This document shows positions 45,546 through 57,605 of a stretch of 64,000 nt of DNA, piece after piece. Below the pieces are notes generated by a model, which was not told where the DNA came from, ran no database searches, and worked only from the letters and a program-made list of their open reading frames with translations. Position numbers and translations under genes: made by a program. The first letter of the stretch is position 1, and each line of letters begins with the position of its first letter. Origin of the DNA: Udeniomyces pyricola (lineage: Eukaryota; Basidiomycota; Tremellomycetes; Cystofilobasidiales; Mrakiaceae); contig BCIK01000033.1 of the NCBI GenBank assembly GCA_039545295.1, positions 62,001-126,000 on the forward strand. The letters run 5' to 3'.

Positions 45546-48473
45546 CTAAACCTCGACCTTCTTGACGCCCTCGACGAGTTCCTCCTCATCCTCGTCATCA
45601 TCCCCACCCTCGACCTCGAGTCCGGCGTAAGCCGACCCAACCTTCTTCTCCTCAACCTTGGCCTCCTCCTTGGTGACGGTGGTCTTCTTGTTGGCCGACG
45701 GGACGGGCTTGAAGTCGTCAGACGCAGCAGCGGGAACCGTCTCCGTGATGGGCTCACCAAGCTTGGTCGCCTCCTCCTTTCCGGCGGGCGCATCAAGAGC
45801 AGCAGCTCCCGACTTGGACGACGAGTTCCTCTGGATCGCCGGCTTTTCGCCCTTGACGATAGGCGCTCGGACAAACTCTCGGTCCTTCTTGGCGGCTTGC
45901 TTGGCCTCCTGCTCCTTCTTGAGCCTCTCCTGTCGCTCAGCGGCCTGCTTAGCGAGCTTCTCCTCGGCAGCCTTCTCACGCGCACTCGCGTCGACGGGCT
46001 TGGCGCCTCCGAAGGGATTGGGCTTCGACGACGAAGCAGCGGACAAAGGAGCGGACGTCGAGGACGGGCTGGTGGCGTTGGGATCGGGCGAGGCGGGGTT
46101 GGAAGACGAAGGCGTAGCGTTGGTGGAGGTCGTACGGGCGGCAAGGTTCAGAGGGCGTCGGGCAGCAGGCTGAGGAGAGGGGTGGTTGGAGCCGGCAGCT
46201 ACAAAGCCACAAGGAATGGGTGTAAAGCGATTCATAGAAAAAAAAGAAAAAAAAGCTAGTCAATCACAATTGGACAGGGGACACAACGATGTAGTACACA
46301 TACGTCAAAGAAGGAGAGAGGATTCAAGAAGCCAAAGGAAAACGTACGAGATGCCTGGTAGCTACCCTGCCTGCTGGGGGGACCTCGCATCGAAGACCTC
46401 CAGTCGGAAGGAGAGTCATCGGCGGGCGCTTGGGAAGGAGGGAAAGGCGAAGCCGAACCTCGACGGCTAGCAGGAGCCGATCGATCGACCGAAGGAACAA
46501 ACTTGCCACCTCGGGTCCACTTTTTGATACAAAGCAGCAAGTCAAGATGCAAGGCAAAGGCAGATAGGGAGAGTAAAAACAAGAGAGCATCAGGATCTTC
46601 ACTCTGCAGGCAACAGGGCCGATAGGTTAGACACAGCTCGAGGTCCGCAGATAACCCGACGTACCTCGGCCTCGGTATCGGCAGGTCCAGGAGGACCGTC
46701 GTTCTTGAAAGATGAGCCCCTCTGGTGAGGGGGCGCATCCCTGGCCAAACCACCTCCGGGCGTGAGCGGGGGGGCAGTCGCCACGGGCTTGTTGCTCCGC
46801 CATTGGCTGGCCGCCTCAGCCGCACCGGCACTCTCCGATTGGAATCCACCCGATCGAGCCGGTCGCTCAGGAGCCGGCGCAGAAGGCACGAACTTGCTGC
46901 CTCGCGCAGCGGACCAGTCGCGCTCGACGCCGTCGGGCTGGGAGCTCGAGTTTTCGTAACGAGACGTAGGTCGGGACGAGCGAGAGTCGCCAGCGAGGGG
47001 AGGAAGAGGACCAGATCGTCGCCACTGGTCAGCCTCATCGGCCGCGTTGGAAGCAAAGGGGTCTCGTCGGGCGCCACCAGCCTTGGCTACAAGCGGCAAG
47101 AAAGGGAGAAAGGGATATGAAAACAGACTCGGTCAGCAACGATTCATAGCGTTCTTTTGTGTTTCTTGATCAGTTTTGTTCGATGAGTGAGAAGCCGAAC
47201 TTACGGGGCTCGGCAACAGAGACTCGGACAGCTCGACCAGCCATTTGCTGAAGACGGCAAGAATAAGATGGAAAGAAGAGACGTTGAGAGAGAAGAAGAC
47301 AGAGCCGGGAAAGCAAATGCATATCAAGTGAGCTTTTATGCGATATCACTCGAGTCCTATCACCCTGCTCATCTCCACAGCGGAGAGTCAAGACTAACTG
47401 AACCCAAATAATCAAAGGGCAACGTACCTCTCCGGTCATGGCGAGAGCCTGCTTGAGGTCGTTGAGGGTCGAGAACTCGACGTAGCCAAAGCCCTTGGGC
47501 TTGCCCTCCATGTCACTGATGATCTTGACCGAGTTGAGCTGCGCACCCGAATCAAACACACCCAAGACCGAATACAACGGGTGAGTACATATAGAGGGAC
47601 ACGCGTACGAGCGATTGGAAGCGCGAGGAAAGAAGCTTCTGGTGGGCAAGGACGTACGGTGAAGCCGGAAAAGAAGCCAGCGACCTCGGATTCTCCGACA
47701 TCGAAAGCGAGGTTGCCGACAAAGGCCGTCCAGGGAGCCTGGGTCGGGAGAGGGAGCTCCTCTCGGGAAGGGCCATCTGGAGGGGATTAAATGCAGCATT
47801 GGGCATGAGGATCTGCTCGGAAAGGGACAGAGAAAGGATCTGAAGGAGACAGAACCGAGCTCTTGGTGTCGCTGGGCGAGGTCGAACGCGAGCCCAAGCA
47901 CATGATGGGAAACAACTGACCGAAGCGGCCTCGAGCGTCCGGTCGGGACATGAAGTCTCCTCCGCCCAGGGACTCTCCCTCAGGTCGGGGAGCGGCTGAT
48001 TGAGATCAAGGGTACGATGTGTGCGTGCATACGTGTGAACGAGCCAGAAGAAGATTGGTCGTATGGATAGAGCAGTCGAGAGAAACAAAGGATGTCAATG
48101 TGAGGAAGGGAAGGTGACGACATGCGTCGCGCCAAGTAAAGGAAAGCATCGGTCGGGACGAACGAGCGGTAGGGAGAGCGTCCATCTCATCCGCCCAAGA
48201 CCCGAGGGCTGGATAAGAGCAAGAACAAAGGAAATGAAGTCTCGTCAGAACAAGGCGGATCTGCAGGAACCGTTGGCGAGCAGCGATAAAGAAAGGCAAA
48301 ACGGACTATCGTTGGCGAGGAAATCGTTGAGAGCGAGCTTTTGTCCTTTCTTCTTGGGTGCTGTAAGGAGTCAAGGGACGGGGGAAGGAAAGGATTGGAG
48401 ATGGGGAGGGTTGAGTACATGTGATTGACTGAGCAGTAGTGAGGGCAAAAGGGGATCAGGGTGACTGACCCAT
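45546..48473 (-). CDS. Translation initiation factor eIF4B-like
   Basis: Nine exons: 48473-48470, 48360-48307, 47995-47921, 47776-47658, 47538-47428, 47247-47205, 47086-46665, 46519-46348, 46198-45546; 550 aa. The start is MAPKKKGQKLALNDFL, a typical eIF4B N-terminus. One RRM at about residues 60-135 has RNP2 TAFVGNLAF and RNP1 KGFGYVEF. It is followed by repeated modules rich in R, D, W and G (DQWRRSGPLPP, RDWSAARGSKFVPS, ASQWRSNKP, SDWRSSMRG), like the repeat region of yeast Tif3. The C-terminal part has KPNPFGGAKPVDASAREK, a hallmark of eIF4B, then a Lys/Glu coiled region and acidic end. eIF4B stimulates the eIF4A helicase on mRNA leaders in the cytoplasm. The first intron splits the coding sequence after base 4 (ATG-G). 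Phases agree throughout. Confidence 0.92.
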
Positions 48474-48958
48474 GGTGAATCAAAAGAACGGGGGAGGGGA
48501 ACGAGGAGGAGGAGGAGGAGGAGGAGGAGGAGGAGATAGCGTATGCGAAAGGGAGGGGCAGCGACTTTTCCAGCTGGTGATGATCGATCAGTTTGGGAGG
48601 GCCCGTCTGCAAGCTGCAAGTTGCAAGCTGTAATAGGTGGGGAAGGCGAACGCTGTCATTAAGCGAGCGCTTATGGAAATAGAGAAGCCAAGTCCCCTGC
48701 TTGTCCAGCCAGGCCGAGCCACTCAGCCAGCAGCGCCCACCCGAACACACACACACACCTCCAGAAACCGGCCGCATATACGCACCCACCCACCCACCCA
48801 CCCATATTCATCAATTGTCTATCGTATCTCTATTCTCATTCACACACCCACCCACACCCACCCACACCCACCCACACACACACACACACACAACACCCCC
48901 ACCAGCATCTCCTCGTCATCTACATACCTGCATCATCTACCCTATCTTCTCCTAAACC
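48474..48958. other. Divergent promoter region, eIF4B / bL31m, with CCCA and CA repeats
   Basis: About 485 bp. It holds a GGA repeat (48507-48533) in the eIF4B leader side, then CCCA arrays at about 48784-48804 and 48844-48880 passing into CA repeats, which form the leader of the bL31m gene. Confidence 0.6.
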
Positions 48959-49444
48959 ATGCCTCGTCAAGCCACCATCGGCAACTTGCGGACGACCCTC
49001 CAGTCGTGGGAGCGAATGAGGGCCGTCGGTCTCCTCAGGTCACCCCAACGCTCCAACCTTCACGCTACTATCTCCCGCACCGTCCTCGGCATGGCTCACA
49101 CCTACAAGCCTGCTGATCTACCACCTGCCTCTCCTCAACTCTTCCCTCAACTCGTCGTCCACGCCGATGGCTCCTCCTTCACCCATTACACCACTTCGCC
49201 CCGGTCCGTCTTCAAGCTTAACCGAGACCTGACGAACAACCCGCTCTGGTTCCCGAACAAGGTCTCGTCGCGTGACGAACAGGACGAGTTTGGTCGCATC
49301 GCCAAGTTCAAGGAGAAATACGCGTCGGATATTGCGGGCGAGGACGCCTTTGCGGGTGACCTCGAGGATTGGATGTCCGAGGGCGGGACGGAAGTCAAGG
49401 AAGCGTCCAAGAGACAACCCAAACCAAAGACCAAGAGGAAGTAG
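48959..49444 (+). CDS. MRPL36: Mitochondrial large-subunit ribosomal protein bL31m
   Basis: An intron-less frame of 161 aa starting at the first ATG after a CA-rich leader (ACCATGCC context). It matches the fungal bL31m pattern: a basic N-terminal import-type sequence, then PQLFPQLVVHADGSSFTHY, TTSPRSVFKLNRDLTNNPLW and FPNKVSSRDEQDEFGRIAKF, followed by an acidic stretch and a Lys-rich tail PKPKTKRK. Bacterial L31 bridges subunits; the mitochondrial form is part of the 54S subunit. It is the only clearly single-exon housekeeping gene here. Confidence 0.85.
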   Translation: MPRQATIGNLRTTLQSWERMRAVGLLRSPQRSNLHATISRTVLGMAHTYKPADLPPASPQLFPQLVVHADGSSFTHYTTSPRSVFKLNRDLTNNPLWFPNKVSSRDEQDEFGRIAKFKEKYASDIAGEDAFAGDLEDWMSEGGTEVKEASKRQPKPKTKRK

Positions 49445-50050
49445 ACGGATCCTTCAAATCACAAAAGAAAAAAGAAAAGGGCAATTCTCCTGGAGCGGCA
49501 GAGAAGGATACCAAACGAAAAGCGCCGAACGACCTTCCCCTTGCAAGAGTGCGTACGAGAGAGCGAGAGATAGGGCTCGGTCTCTAGCCATTGTTTCTTC
49601 ATCCTTCATCATAGCTGACGTTCTCGTCGCTCCATGCTCTTCGTCTCCATCGATCCCCCTCATCTGACCTTCTGGGAAACTACTTTCTAAACCCCCATTC
49701 TAATCCCTTCCAAACTCAGGAACCCACGAGCCCGATTTCAAGTTCGATTTTTTTGGGGGGATGGATGGAAATGCGTATGCCAAACTGTGGTCTCAAGCGT
49801 GGCGACGACTGCGAAAGCTAACACTCTCAATTGATATGTGCTGACTGCACAAAGAACTAAACAACACAGAACGCTATTTACATCATCTGCACGCTGGCAG
49901 TGGCTGATTTACCTGCGGCTTGCAACTCAGCTTAAACGTACAAGCGAAGCCTGACCTTCCTCATAGATTCTCAACCTGTTAGCTGTCGTCTCTCTGTGTG
50001 TGTGTGTGCTTCTTAGAAGTCAATGATCTCAAACGCATCAATATCATCCA
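49445..50050. other. Convergent intergenic region
   Basis: 3' flanks of bL31m and the WD40 gene. A T/G run (TTTTTTTGGGGGG) is at about 49748 and a short TG repeat at about 49997-50008. No gene was seen. Confidence 0.6.
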
Positions 50051-53000
50051 TCAGGTCGAGCGCTTCCTTCCGTACCAATGCCTCTTAGTCTTTCTGGGTA
50101 CCTCGGTCGTGTTCCCGGCCGGAAGAACGACATCACTGGATTGACGACGAACTCCCTCCTCGGAATCCTCATCTGACTCGTCCTGATCGTCATCTCGTCC
50201 TTGCTTTCCCTGACCTTCCTTCCAAGGCTCCGATCGGTAAACGATCAGTCTCCCATCCAACGTCGTAACGGTCATAATTTGACTCGCCACGTACTTCTCC
50301 TCAAACGCCGAAACGGCCGTATCGGGATTCGGACCTCCTTTGTCCTTTGTACCATGGTGATGCTTCTTTCCGTGGGGGTCGTCATTGATGCCGTCACTCG
50401 CCATACTCGGCATCTTAATCAGAGTCTGCGTTCCAATGAGGGGATGGATCTCTTGAGTCGGCTCGAGGGAGTCATCCCGGGAGAGTTGGCGAGGTTGCGT
50501 AGCGTAGATGGCGTCGTTTGAAGCGGCAAGGGCAAGACGTGTTCCAAGCGGGGCAAGAACAGCCGTCGTCACGACGGAAGCGTCGGCTGGGAATGAGAGA
50601 GAAAAAAAAGAAGAAGAAGAGGAAAAACATACAAAGAAACGCGATTAAATCTCAGACCATTCAATATTCAACGTTGGAAACAGGTAGAAGGAAGGGGATT
50701 TCGTACCTTGGAAGCTGACGGATCGTCCAAGTCCATCTTTGCCAAACTGATCTGGGTTCCAGAGATAAACTTTCCCGTCTTCGCTCCCCGAGATCTGTAT
50801 CGATCCCCACCGGACACATCACGATGGATGAGGATATAACCGTTTTGGAGTGAGAAAGACAGTTTTCCCTGGATACACACATCGGGCGGTGAAAAAACGA
50901 GGCGAGAGAGAGGGAACGAGAGAAAGGAACATACGATGAACTGACGGCCACCGCCCAAGGTGGCTCCTATCTGACTAGACTCGTTGACATGACCTGTAAA
51001 AAAATTCCAAAGCGAAACCATCCGGACCGTTCAGATATGGGTTCCTGTGTCCTTGACCAGTCGCCGGTCGTCCACGATACTTCCTCTCGTCTCTCCTTCT
51101 ATCACCAACCCTTAGCCTCCACCTTATTTGACCCGACATAAAAATAAATAAAAAGCAACAACTACAAGAACAAAGAAGGGGAAAGGACACTTACCTTTGA
51201 ACTTGGCCTCGCAACGCTTGTCGGACATTCGATACAGTCGAACCCGGGAATCGTTGCACGACACCAACAGGCGCTCAACGCCCTTTTCGGCCGTCGCCAC
51301 GAATTGGAGATGCTATAAAGATAGAAGAAGAAAGAACCACGCACGTCACGAGAGATGCAGAGCATAAACAAATGATGACGATCAGGATCCAAAGTCGAAA
51401 AAAAGATGAGGTGAAAAGCAGAGATGGCCTCAAAAGAAATAAGAGAGAGAGGAGACGAGGGGAACCAACCGTGATTTTGGACCCTCCCGAATGCTTGCCT
51501 CGGCTCTTGTGGACTCGAAGCGAGGTCGTTTGCTCCCTGATCAACAGATCAAAAAGGGAAATGACAGAACCATCGATCCCATGGTGAGCCCAAGTGTCTC
51601 ATGAGTCGGATTACAACGCACGCCACGAAAATGGATGAGCGTGCAAGACTGACAGACGATTGGAAAACACGTCAATCTGCGTCCCAGAATGAGTAGAATC
51701 AAAAGACAGAAAGAAAGAAAATCGCTGATAAGTTTACGTCACCTCGGGAATATTAGGGATTCCTCTTTCCTTCCACCATCGTAGAGCAATGGATACCAGA
51801 TACTGACTACGCCGGAGAAGGATCCAGCTGCGACTGTTTGACCGTCGACGGAGAATGCGACGGCAGTGATACCCTACGTGTATTTCCACGAAAGAACGCC
51901 GATTCAATCATGTCAGAGATCAAGAGAAACAAAATCTTCCGCCAAAATGCAATACAGACTAGCCGCGAATTGCGTTGAAACCCCAAACCCGATTGCACGC
52001 AAAACTTACGTCGGTCAACTCTGCGGCATGTCTGACCTGCTTCTCGACAATCGACCAGAGACGCAGACGGGAATCGACGCAGCCCGACACGAAGAACCGG
52101 TCGTCCTTGGGATGAAACGCAACGGAGGTCACCATGTTGGGATGCAAGAACACGGCCAGAGGGTCGTCTCGAGAAGGATGCCAAAGTCGTACAGTCTGAA
52201 ACCGGTGCAAGATAAAATTGAGAGAGGAATTTAGGATGAGAAAGGGAGGGAATCTACGGATGAAATGACCCATACCATATAAAAAGAGAGAGAGATAAAC
52301 TGACGTGATCCATGCTTGCCGAGATGAGAAACCCGTTTTTGCTCCAAGCCAAAGATACGACACCATCGGTATGTCCCTCCCATTGCTGAACGGGACGTTC
52401 AACGAGCACATCCGTCGAGCGTACTTTGCCCTTTTTAGGCGAGGGATGCGAGCCGGTTTTGTTGGACGTCTCGGGATTGTCATCGGACGAAGGGCCAGCT
52501 GTGGACGAAGACGACCTAGGATCAATTCCGAGGGTACGATAGAGACGAACGAAACCGTCTTGACCGGCTGTGGCAAGATACCTACACGAGAAGTATCAAG
52601 AGCACACAGTCAACATCCCAGTCATTGAGAGCCGAAAGCCGATCAAAACCTGAAGTTTTACAAGATGCGATTGTTTGGAGCTCCTCATCGAGCTTTCAAC
52701 CGTGACTCACTCTCCGTCAGGTGACCACTCAAGACACCACAGTGCTCTGCCTTTACCCTTGTCTTTCGATCTGGCACTTGGGAGATGAGAAAGCCGGTCC
52801 GCTCGCGAAAGGGTTCTCGATCGTCGGGCCCCATCTGACTCATGTACGGTCGACGATTCCTCGGTTGATATAGGTTCAGGTTCCGAGGTGAAAGCCGCCG
52901 GTTTATCTGAGGCTGGCTCGAGAACGGGGTCGGTTGGCGTGGTTGGTGAATTCGATGCCTGATCGGAGGAAGAAGTGGATGAAGTCGGGCTTTGAGCCTC

Positions 53001-54556
53001 CTTGGACGCGTTGCTGGCAGACGCAGGCCATGGTGTAGTGGTGTCGATGGTCTGAGCAAGGAAGACTTGACCAAGCTTTGGCAGCTCGCCGTGAGGGATG
53101 TTGTTGAGATGAAGCTTGACATGGCGATGCTTGAAGTGAAGATCAGCTTCGGCTTTGCTACTTGCCGTACCGGTCGAAGTCTGACGGCGATGCGCGGATG
53201 AAGTTGAGCGACGACCGGGCGAGGAGGGAACAAGTGAAGACGTGGTGGGATTAAAGTATTGGGCTACTCGTCCGACAAGGAGCGCCTTCCTAAAGAGATC
53301 AAGGAGCGAAGACGATATCAATTTCGCCATCAAAAAGGTGAATATCCGCGTACAAACAAGTATCCCTCACCTGGCCGCTCGTTTCAGTTTGTTTGTCGCG
53401 TCGTCCTCGTCGGTTTCCTCCTGAGAACGATCTTCCTCCGCATTTTGGGTTCTTTCGGGGGTCTCGAGAGCATCAGTCTGAGGAACGACCGCCAGCAGAG
53501 ACTTTCGCTTGACTCTCTCCTTAGCCTCTTGCCTCAGCCTTGCCTCTTCGATCTTCCTGACCACCGCCGCTTCCTTAGCTACCCGCTCCTCCCTGGCTTG
53601 CTCCTCTCGGTCTTCCAAGAACTCTTCCCGGAGCCGCTTCAAACGAGCTTCCTCAGCTGCATGAGCCACTTCGGATGAGCTCGCCTGACTTTCATGGTTC
53701 TTGACGATGCGGGAAGGATCGTCTGGTACGTAGAGAGAGCCGTCGGCACGAGGGATGCTGTGGGCTGGATGGTCGTCCGGATGAGCGTCGTTCGTTGGAC
53801 GATATCCTGACGAGGACGAGTGGGTGTTGTGATGATCAGAAGAAGCGCGAGTTTGGCTTGCGAGCGATTGCTCGAGTTGCTGAGAATTGGTTTGTGGTTC
53901 CTGTTGCTCCTTCCGTTCATGGACTACTGAAGATGGAAAAGATCAGGGCATCAAATCAGATCATTGACGCGAAGAAATTCCAGAGCAAGCATGAGATATA
54001 TTAAAGAGAATCGACCGGCGCCCGCGCCGATGCTTTCCGTCGGTCGATGCCGTCCCCGGTGACGCCGACGGTCTTTTGACGCTTCGACACTTTCTCGACC
54101 TGTATGTGACGCGATAGCTTTCTGTGAATCCAGCAAACGTAGACTTACAGCCCTCAACCTTGAGGTCCCCCTTTTCGTCGTTTCCATTCGACTCATGCTG
54201 TCGTCGCTGTCTGTCTTTCTTGCTGGGCTTCGGCTTCAAGCCGGTCTTGCCGCCGTCGTCGTTGGGCAGGTGAGCTGAACTTGAGGAAACTTGAGGTGAT
54301 AGCTTAGATGGAGGGACCTTGAGTTCCACACCGAGGACAGTGGGCAAGGAGGGAAGGAACGAGGTGAGCCAGCTGGTGGACGAGGGACGTTGTTGGGTGC
54401 TGTGTAGTGATTAAGTAAGACGGATGAGGAGAACGACGTCAGCGTGTGGACACGAGCTTGAGCCAGCCTCAAACTGGACTACGGTAACAGCTGAGTCGTC
54501 ACGCTGAAGCAAACAGGGACGAACGCAGAGCTTGAGGTGTCGGTGTGGTTGGTCAT
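50051..54556 (-). CDS. WD40-repeat protein, Dgr2/Laf1/WDR44 type
   Basis: Thirteen exons: 54556-54525, 54399-54149, 53926-53371, 53289-52711, 52581-52305, 52195-52010, 51873-51808, 51676-51654, 51536-51470, 51312-51195, 50993-50935, 50794-50707, 50586-50051; about 945 aa. The N-terminal half is disordered with a charged coiled segment (EEARLKRLREEFLEDREEQ). WD repeats begin with ALWCLEWSPDGEYLATAGQD, then GHTDGVVSLAWSKNGFLISA, DHTVRLWHPSRDD, VTSVAFHPKDDRFFVSGCVD, ITAVAFSVDGQTVAAGSFSG, LLVSCNDSRVRLY and FIISGSEDGKVYLWN. The phrases SKNGFL...SMDHTVRLWHPSRD and FHPKDDRFFVSG are diagnostic for the yeast Dgr2/YMR102C and WDR44 group. RVHKSRGKHSGGSKIT between repeats is also family-specific. The human relative binds Rab11; a trafficking role is possible but unproven here. 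Exon 8 is 23 nt; its donor was chosen by phase. Confidence 0.88.
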
Positions 54557-55389
54557 TGAGGAAGAGGTGGAGGTTTAGTGGAAGAGACTGAAGGGCTCTG
54601 GATGAGATAGGTGCATGGGTCAAGGATCATATGAATAATATAGCTTATAGATTGTATATTACGGTGCCGATGGAAAACGGTTGACGGGTCCAAACAATTG
54701 ATCGAAAGCGTGGATGGATGACGCATTTCACCTGGTCGTGTGCCGTGCTCGTCGATCATGTTGCCCTCTCGGATCGATCTCGGATCCCTTCATCCGGCCG
54801 ATCGACTGTCCATGCATCCATGTGAGAGATCCAAAGAGATCGAGCGTGTATTCAAGTGTATTTCAAGTTAATGTCGTCGACTTTTCTTTTCTTTTTCTTG
54901 TCTGCCCTCCTGCTGCTTTCGCCCTGGTTCTTCGACTCCCAACAATGATGCGTCGGCTAGTTGGACAAGGGAATCATAGCAATCATGATGCGAGAACCAT
55001 GTCGCTCTGGGGACGCATGCAATAAACCATGATGTACATATACCATACACTATTCGTACGTGTGCGAGTTGAGTTTGATCAGTCCAGGAGTCACGAAAGA
55101 GGTGGTTTCCCCCTTGGCAACCACCCAACATTCACACGTTACGCTCGCCCCACCAACGCTTTTCGCACGCCCGACTTTCTCTGCCATCGTCTTCCCATCC
55201 TTCACCTTGTTTCAACTACTCCTCATCATCCAGTCCGCTTCCTGCTCCACCCTCCCAGCAGCCTGTGAGTATACATTAGTCTTACCCCTCTCACCAACAA
55301 ACACTACCCCTACCCTCCTTGGGAGTCTCAAGGGAAGGAATACCCAACAGAAACTTAAACGAGCTTTCTGCTTCCTTGCCTTGTCTCCC
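54557..55389. other. Intergenic region with a possible 5' non-coding exon
   Basis: Upstream of the WD40 gene. The + strand at about 55030-55264 is C/T-rich and ends CCAGCAGCCT before a strong GTGAGT at 55265, resembling a leader exon of a gene running into copy 2 of the duplication. No coding exon was confirmed. Confidence 0.35.
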
Positions 55390-55401
55390 CCCTCTCTTAA
55401 C

Positions 55402-55737
55402 ATGATGACTTCAACTTTTATTCTCTCCCCGTCCTATCGACCATGCCGAGACGACAGAGCTGGAGGGGTCGCACCCTCCACGGCGGGGAAGAGTAGGGGC
55501 GCGGGGCTGTCGTTTCTTTCGGGAACGGTGGCTCTTTGTCCTTTTCTCTTCCTTTTGCCATTTCTTTTGGGGCTTGCCAGCCTCGTTTTGCCTGATTCAC
55601 CACACGCACATGCACACGCACATGCACATACACACATACACTATACACTTCTGGTTTCCTGCAGCGCGTCAACGCGTCGACGGAGAGAGAACAAGATGCT
55701 GACCTTTGCTGTTTGCTGTTTTGCTGTTGCTGTTTGA
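55402..55737 (+). CDS. 111-aa ORF in the duplication, copy 2 (unknown)
   Basis: Same sequence as the ORF in copy 1, with one hydrophobic segment, a His/Ala repeat and a basic patch. Here it follows a C/T-rich leader and a GTGAGT donor upstream, so it could be expressed from unique DNA to its left, but nothing confirms this. Confidence 0.2.
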   Translation: MMTSTFILSPSYRPCRDDRAGGVAPSTAGKSRGAGLSFLSGTVALCPFLFLLPFLLGLASLVLPDSPHAHAHAHAHTHIHYTLLVSCSASTRRRRENKMLTFAVCCFAVAV

Positions 55738-55880
55738 TCCTTGCCTGGTTGCTGGTCATTGTTTTTGTAGGCACAGGCCCGGGAATCTTGGTCACCTCTG
55801 CGTTGGCGTACCATTTTGTGTGTGAACGAACGTGTATCTGCATTATGTGAGTCTACTCTGCCTATTTCCACCCCCTTTTC

Positions 55881-56435
55881 NNNNNNNNNNNNNNNNNNNN
55901 NNNNNNNNNNNNNNNNNNNNNNNNNNNNNNNNNNNNNNNNNNNNNNNNNNNNNNNNNNNNNNNNNNNNNNNNNNNNNNNNNNNNNNNNNNNNNNNNNNNN
56001 NNNNNNNNNNNNNNNNNNNNNNNNNNNNNNNNNNNNNNNNNNNNNNNNNNNNNNNNNNNNNNNNNNNNNNNNNNNNNNNNNNNNNNNNNNNNNNNNNNNN
56101 NNNNNNNNNNNNNNNNNNNNNNNNNNNNNNNNNNNNNNNNNNNNNNNNNNNNNNNNNNNNNNNNNNNNNNNNNNNNNNNNNNNNNNNNNNNNNNNNNNNN
56201 NNNNNNNNNNNNNNNNNNNNNNNNNNNNNNNNNNNNNNNNNNNNNNNNNNNNNNNNNNNNNNNNNNNNNNNNNNNNNNNNNNNNNNNNNNNNNNNNNNNN
56301 NNNNNNNNNNNNNNNNNNNNNNNNNNNNNNNNNNNNNNNNNNNNNNNNNNNNNNNNNNNNNNNNNNNNNNNNNNNNNNNNNNNNNNNNNNNNNNNNNNNN
56401 NNNNNNNNNNNNNNNNNNNNNNNNNNNNNNNNNNN
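55881..56435. other. Assembly gap (555 n) in copy 2
   Basis: Run of n bordered on the right by CCCCCCCCCCC, the complement of the G run beside the gap in copy 1. Confidence 0.95.
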
Positions 56436-57084
56436 CCCCCCCCCCCACCCACCCCGCCTCTTTCAGGATGAAATCCATGTATTTCCTACATAAACTTCGC
56501 AGTTTCCTCTCTACGTTGCTCTTGCCTGCAAGCTCGAGCTTCCTCTTCGGGGGACCCGCTGCCTGTTTCCCTTTTGTCACCGCCGACGTTGTCCTCTCCT
56601 GCCCTGCTCTTCCTGCCTGGCTTCTGGCTGGGCTGATGGTCTTCGAACCCCGTCTGGCTTGGCTGGGATGCTGTGGTGGGCCGCCTCGGTTGCATGTGTG
56701 TGTGCTGCGTATATACGTGTGTGCATGCGTGCGATCTTGATGGCGCGAAGGGGTGGTTGATGGGGATGAGACTGCATGCGTTGTTGGCGATTGGGACGGT
56801 GCTGGCGGGAACGGGTGACGGTCCCAATACTTCCTTGGATGTCTGAACTTTCCTTGCCCCCTTCCCCTCCTTTTTCCCTTTCCCCTTTTTCCCCTCCTTT
56901 TTTTCTACTCTCCTTCCCGGATGGCTGGCTGCTGTGACAAGATGAAGACGTGACGCTGACATGTATGCTGCTTTGTGTTCCTTGTGCTCCTCGTGCTCTT
57001 TGTGCCTGTTGCGTGCTCTTGTCTCATAGATTGCCATGGATTGCTCTGATTGCCTGCCCAGCATGTCACCATGTTTCCCTACCT

Positions 57085-57235
57085 GCCTGCCTGCTTGCAT
57101 GTCTGCTTGCATGTTTGCTTGCATGTTTGCTTGCATGTTTGCTTGCATGTTTGCCTGCCTGCTTGCATGTTTGCCTGCCTGCTTGCATGTGTGCCTGCCT
57201 GCTTGCATGTTTGCTTGCCTGCCTGCTTGCATGTC
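57085..57235. repeat. Minisatellite in copy 2
   Basis: Reverse complement of the array in copy 1 (GCCTGCCTGCTTGCATGTTTGC blocks); number and order of units appear the same. Confidence 0.8.
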
Positions 57236-57605
57236 TGCTGGCCTGCCCGACCGATCCTGCGGCCCTTCCTGTCTGCCTCTTTCCCCTGCACCTGCATGCC
57301 CTCTTGTGTCTTGTGTGCTGCTCGCTTCGAGCAGTATGCGAACCAGAGTCGCTCAACTGCCCCCCTTCCTCTGTGAGATCGTGTCGCACGAAGATCAGAT
57401 AAATAGGTTACTCCTTCAAATGAACCCAGACTCGGACCTTGGATCAATGCGCGCGTGATTGCTTGACATTTGAAGCTTTCGAAGCTTGAATTAGAGATCA
57501 GCAGTCGTAATCGAGAACCGTTAACCGTTGTCCTCTGGATTCTCACCTTTTCCCCCACCTGATTGTTCTTCGTCATCCTTAGCCTGCATTCAGACCGTCC
57601 TCTCC

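Larger units (their letters stand above)
55390..57352 (-). repeat. Copy 2 of the large inverted duplication (arm B)
   Basis: Reverse-complement match to 42804-44570: 56436-57352 corresponds to 42804-43720 and 55390-55880 to the distal part of copy 1. Flanks differ from copy 1 outside these borders (TCTCCC|CCTCTCTTAAC on the left, GAGTCGC|TCAACTGC on the right). It contains its own gap at the equivalent place. Confidence 0.85.
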
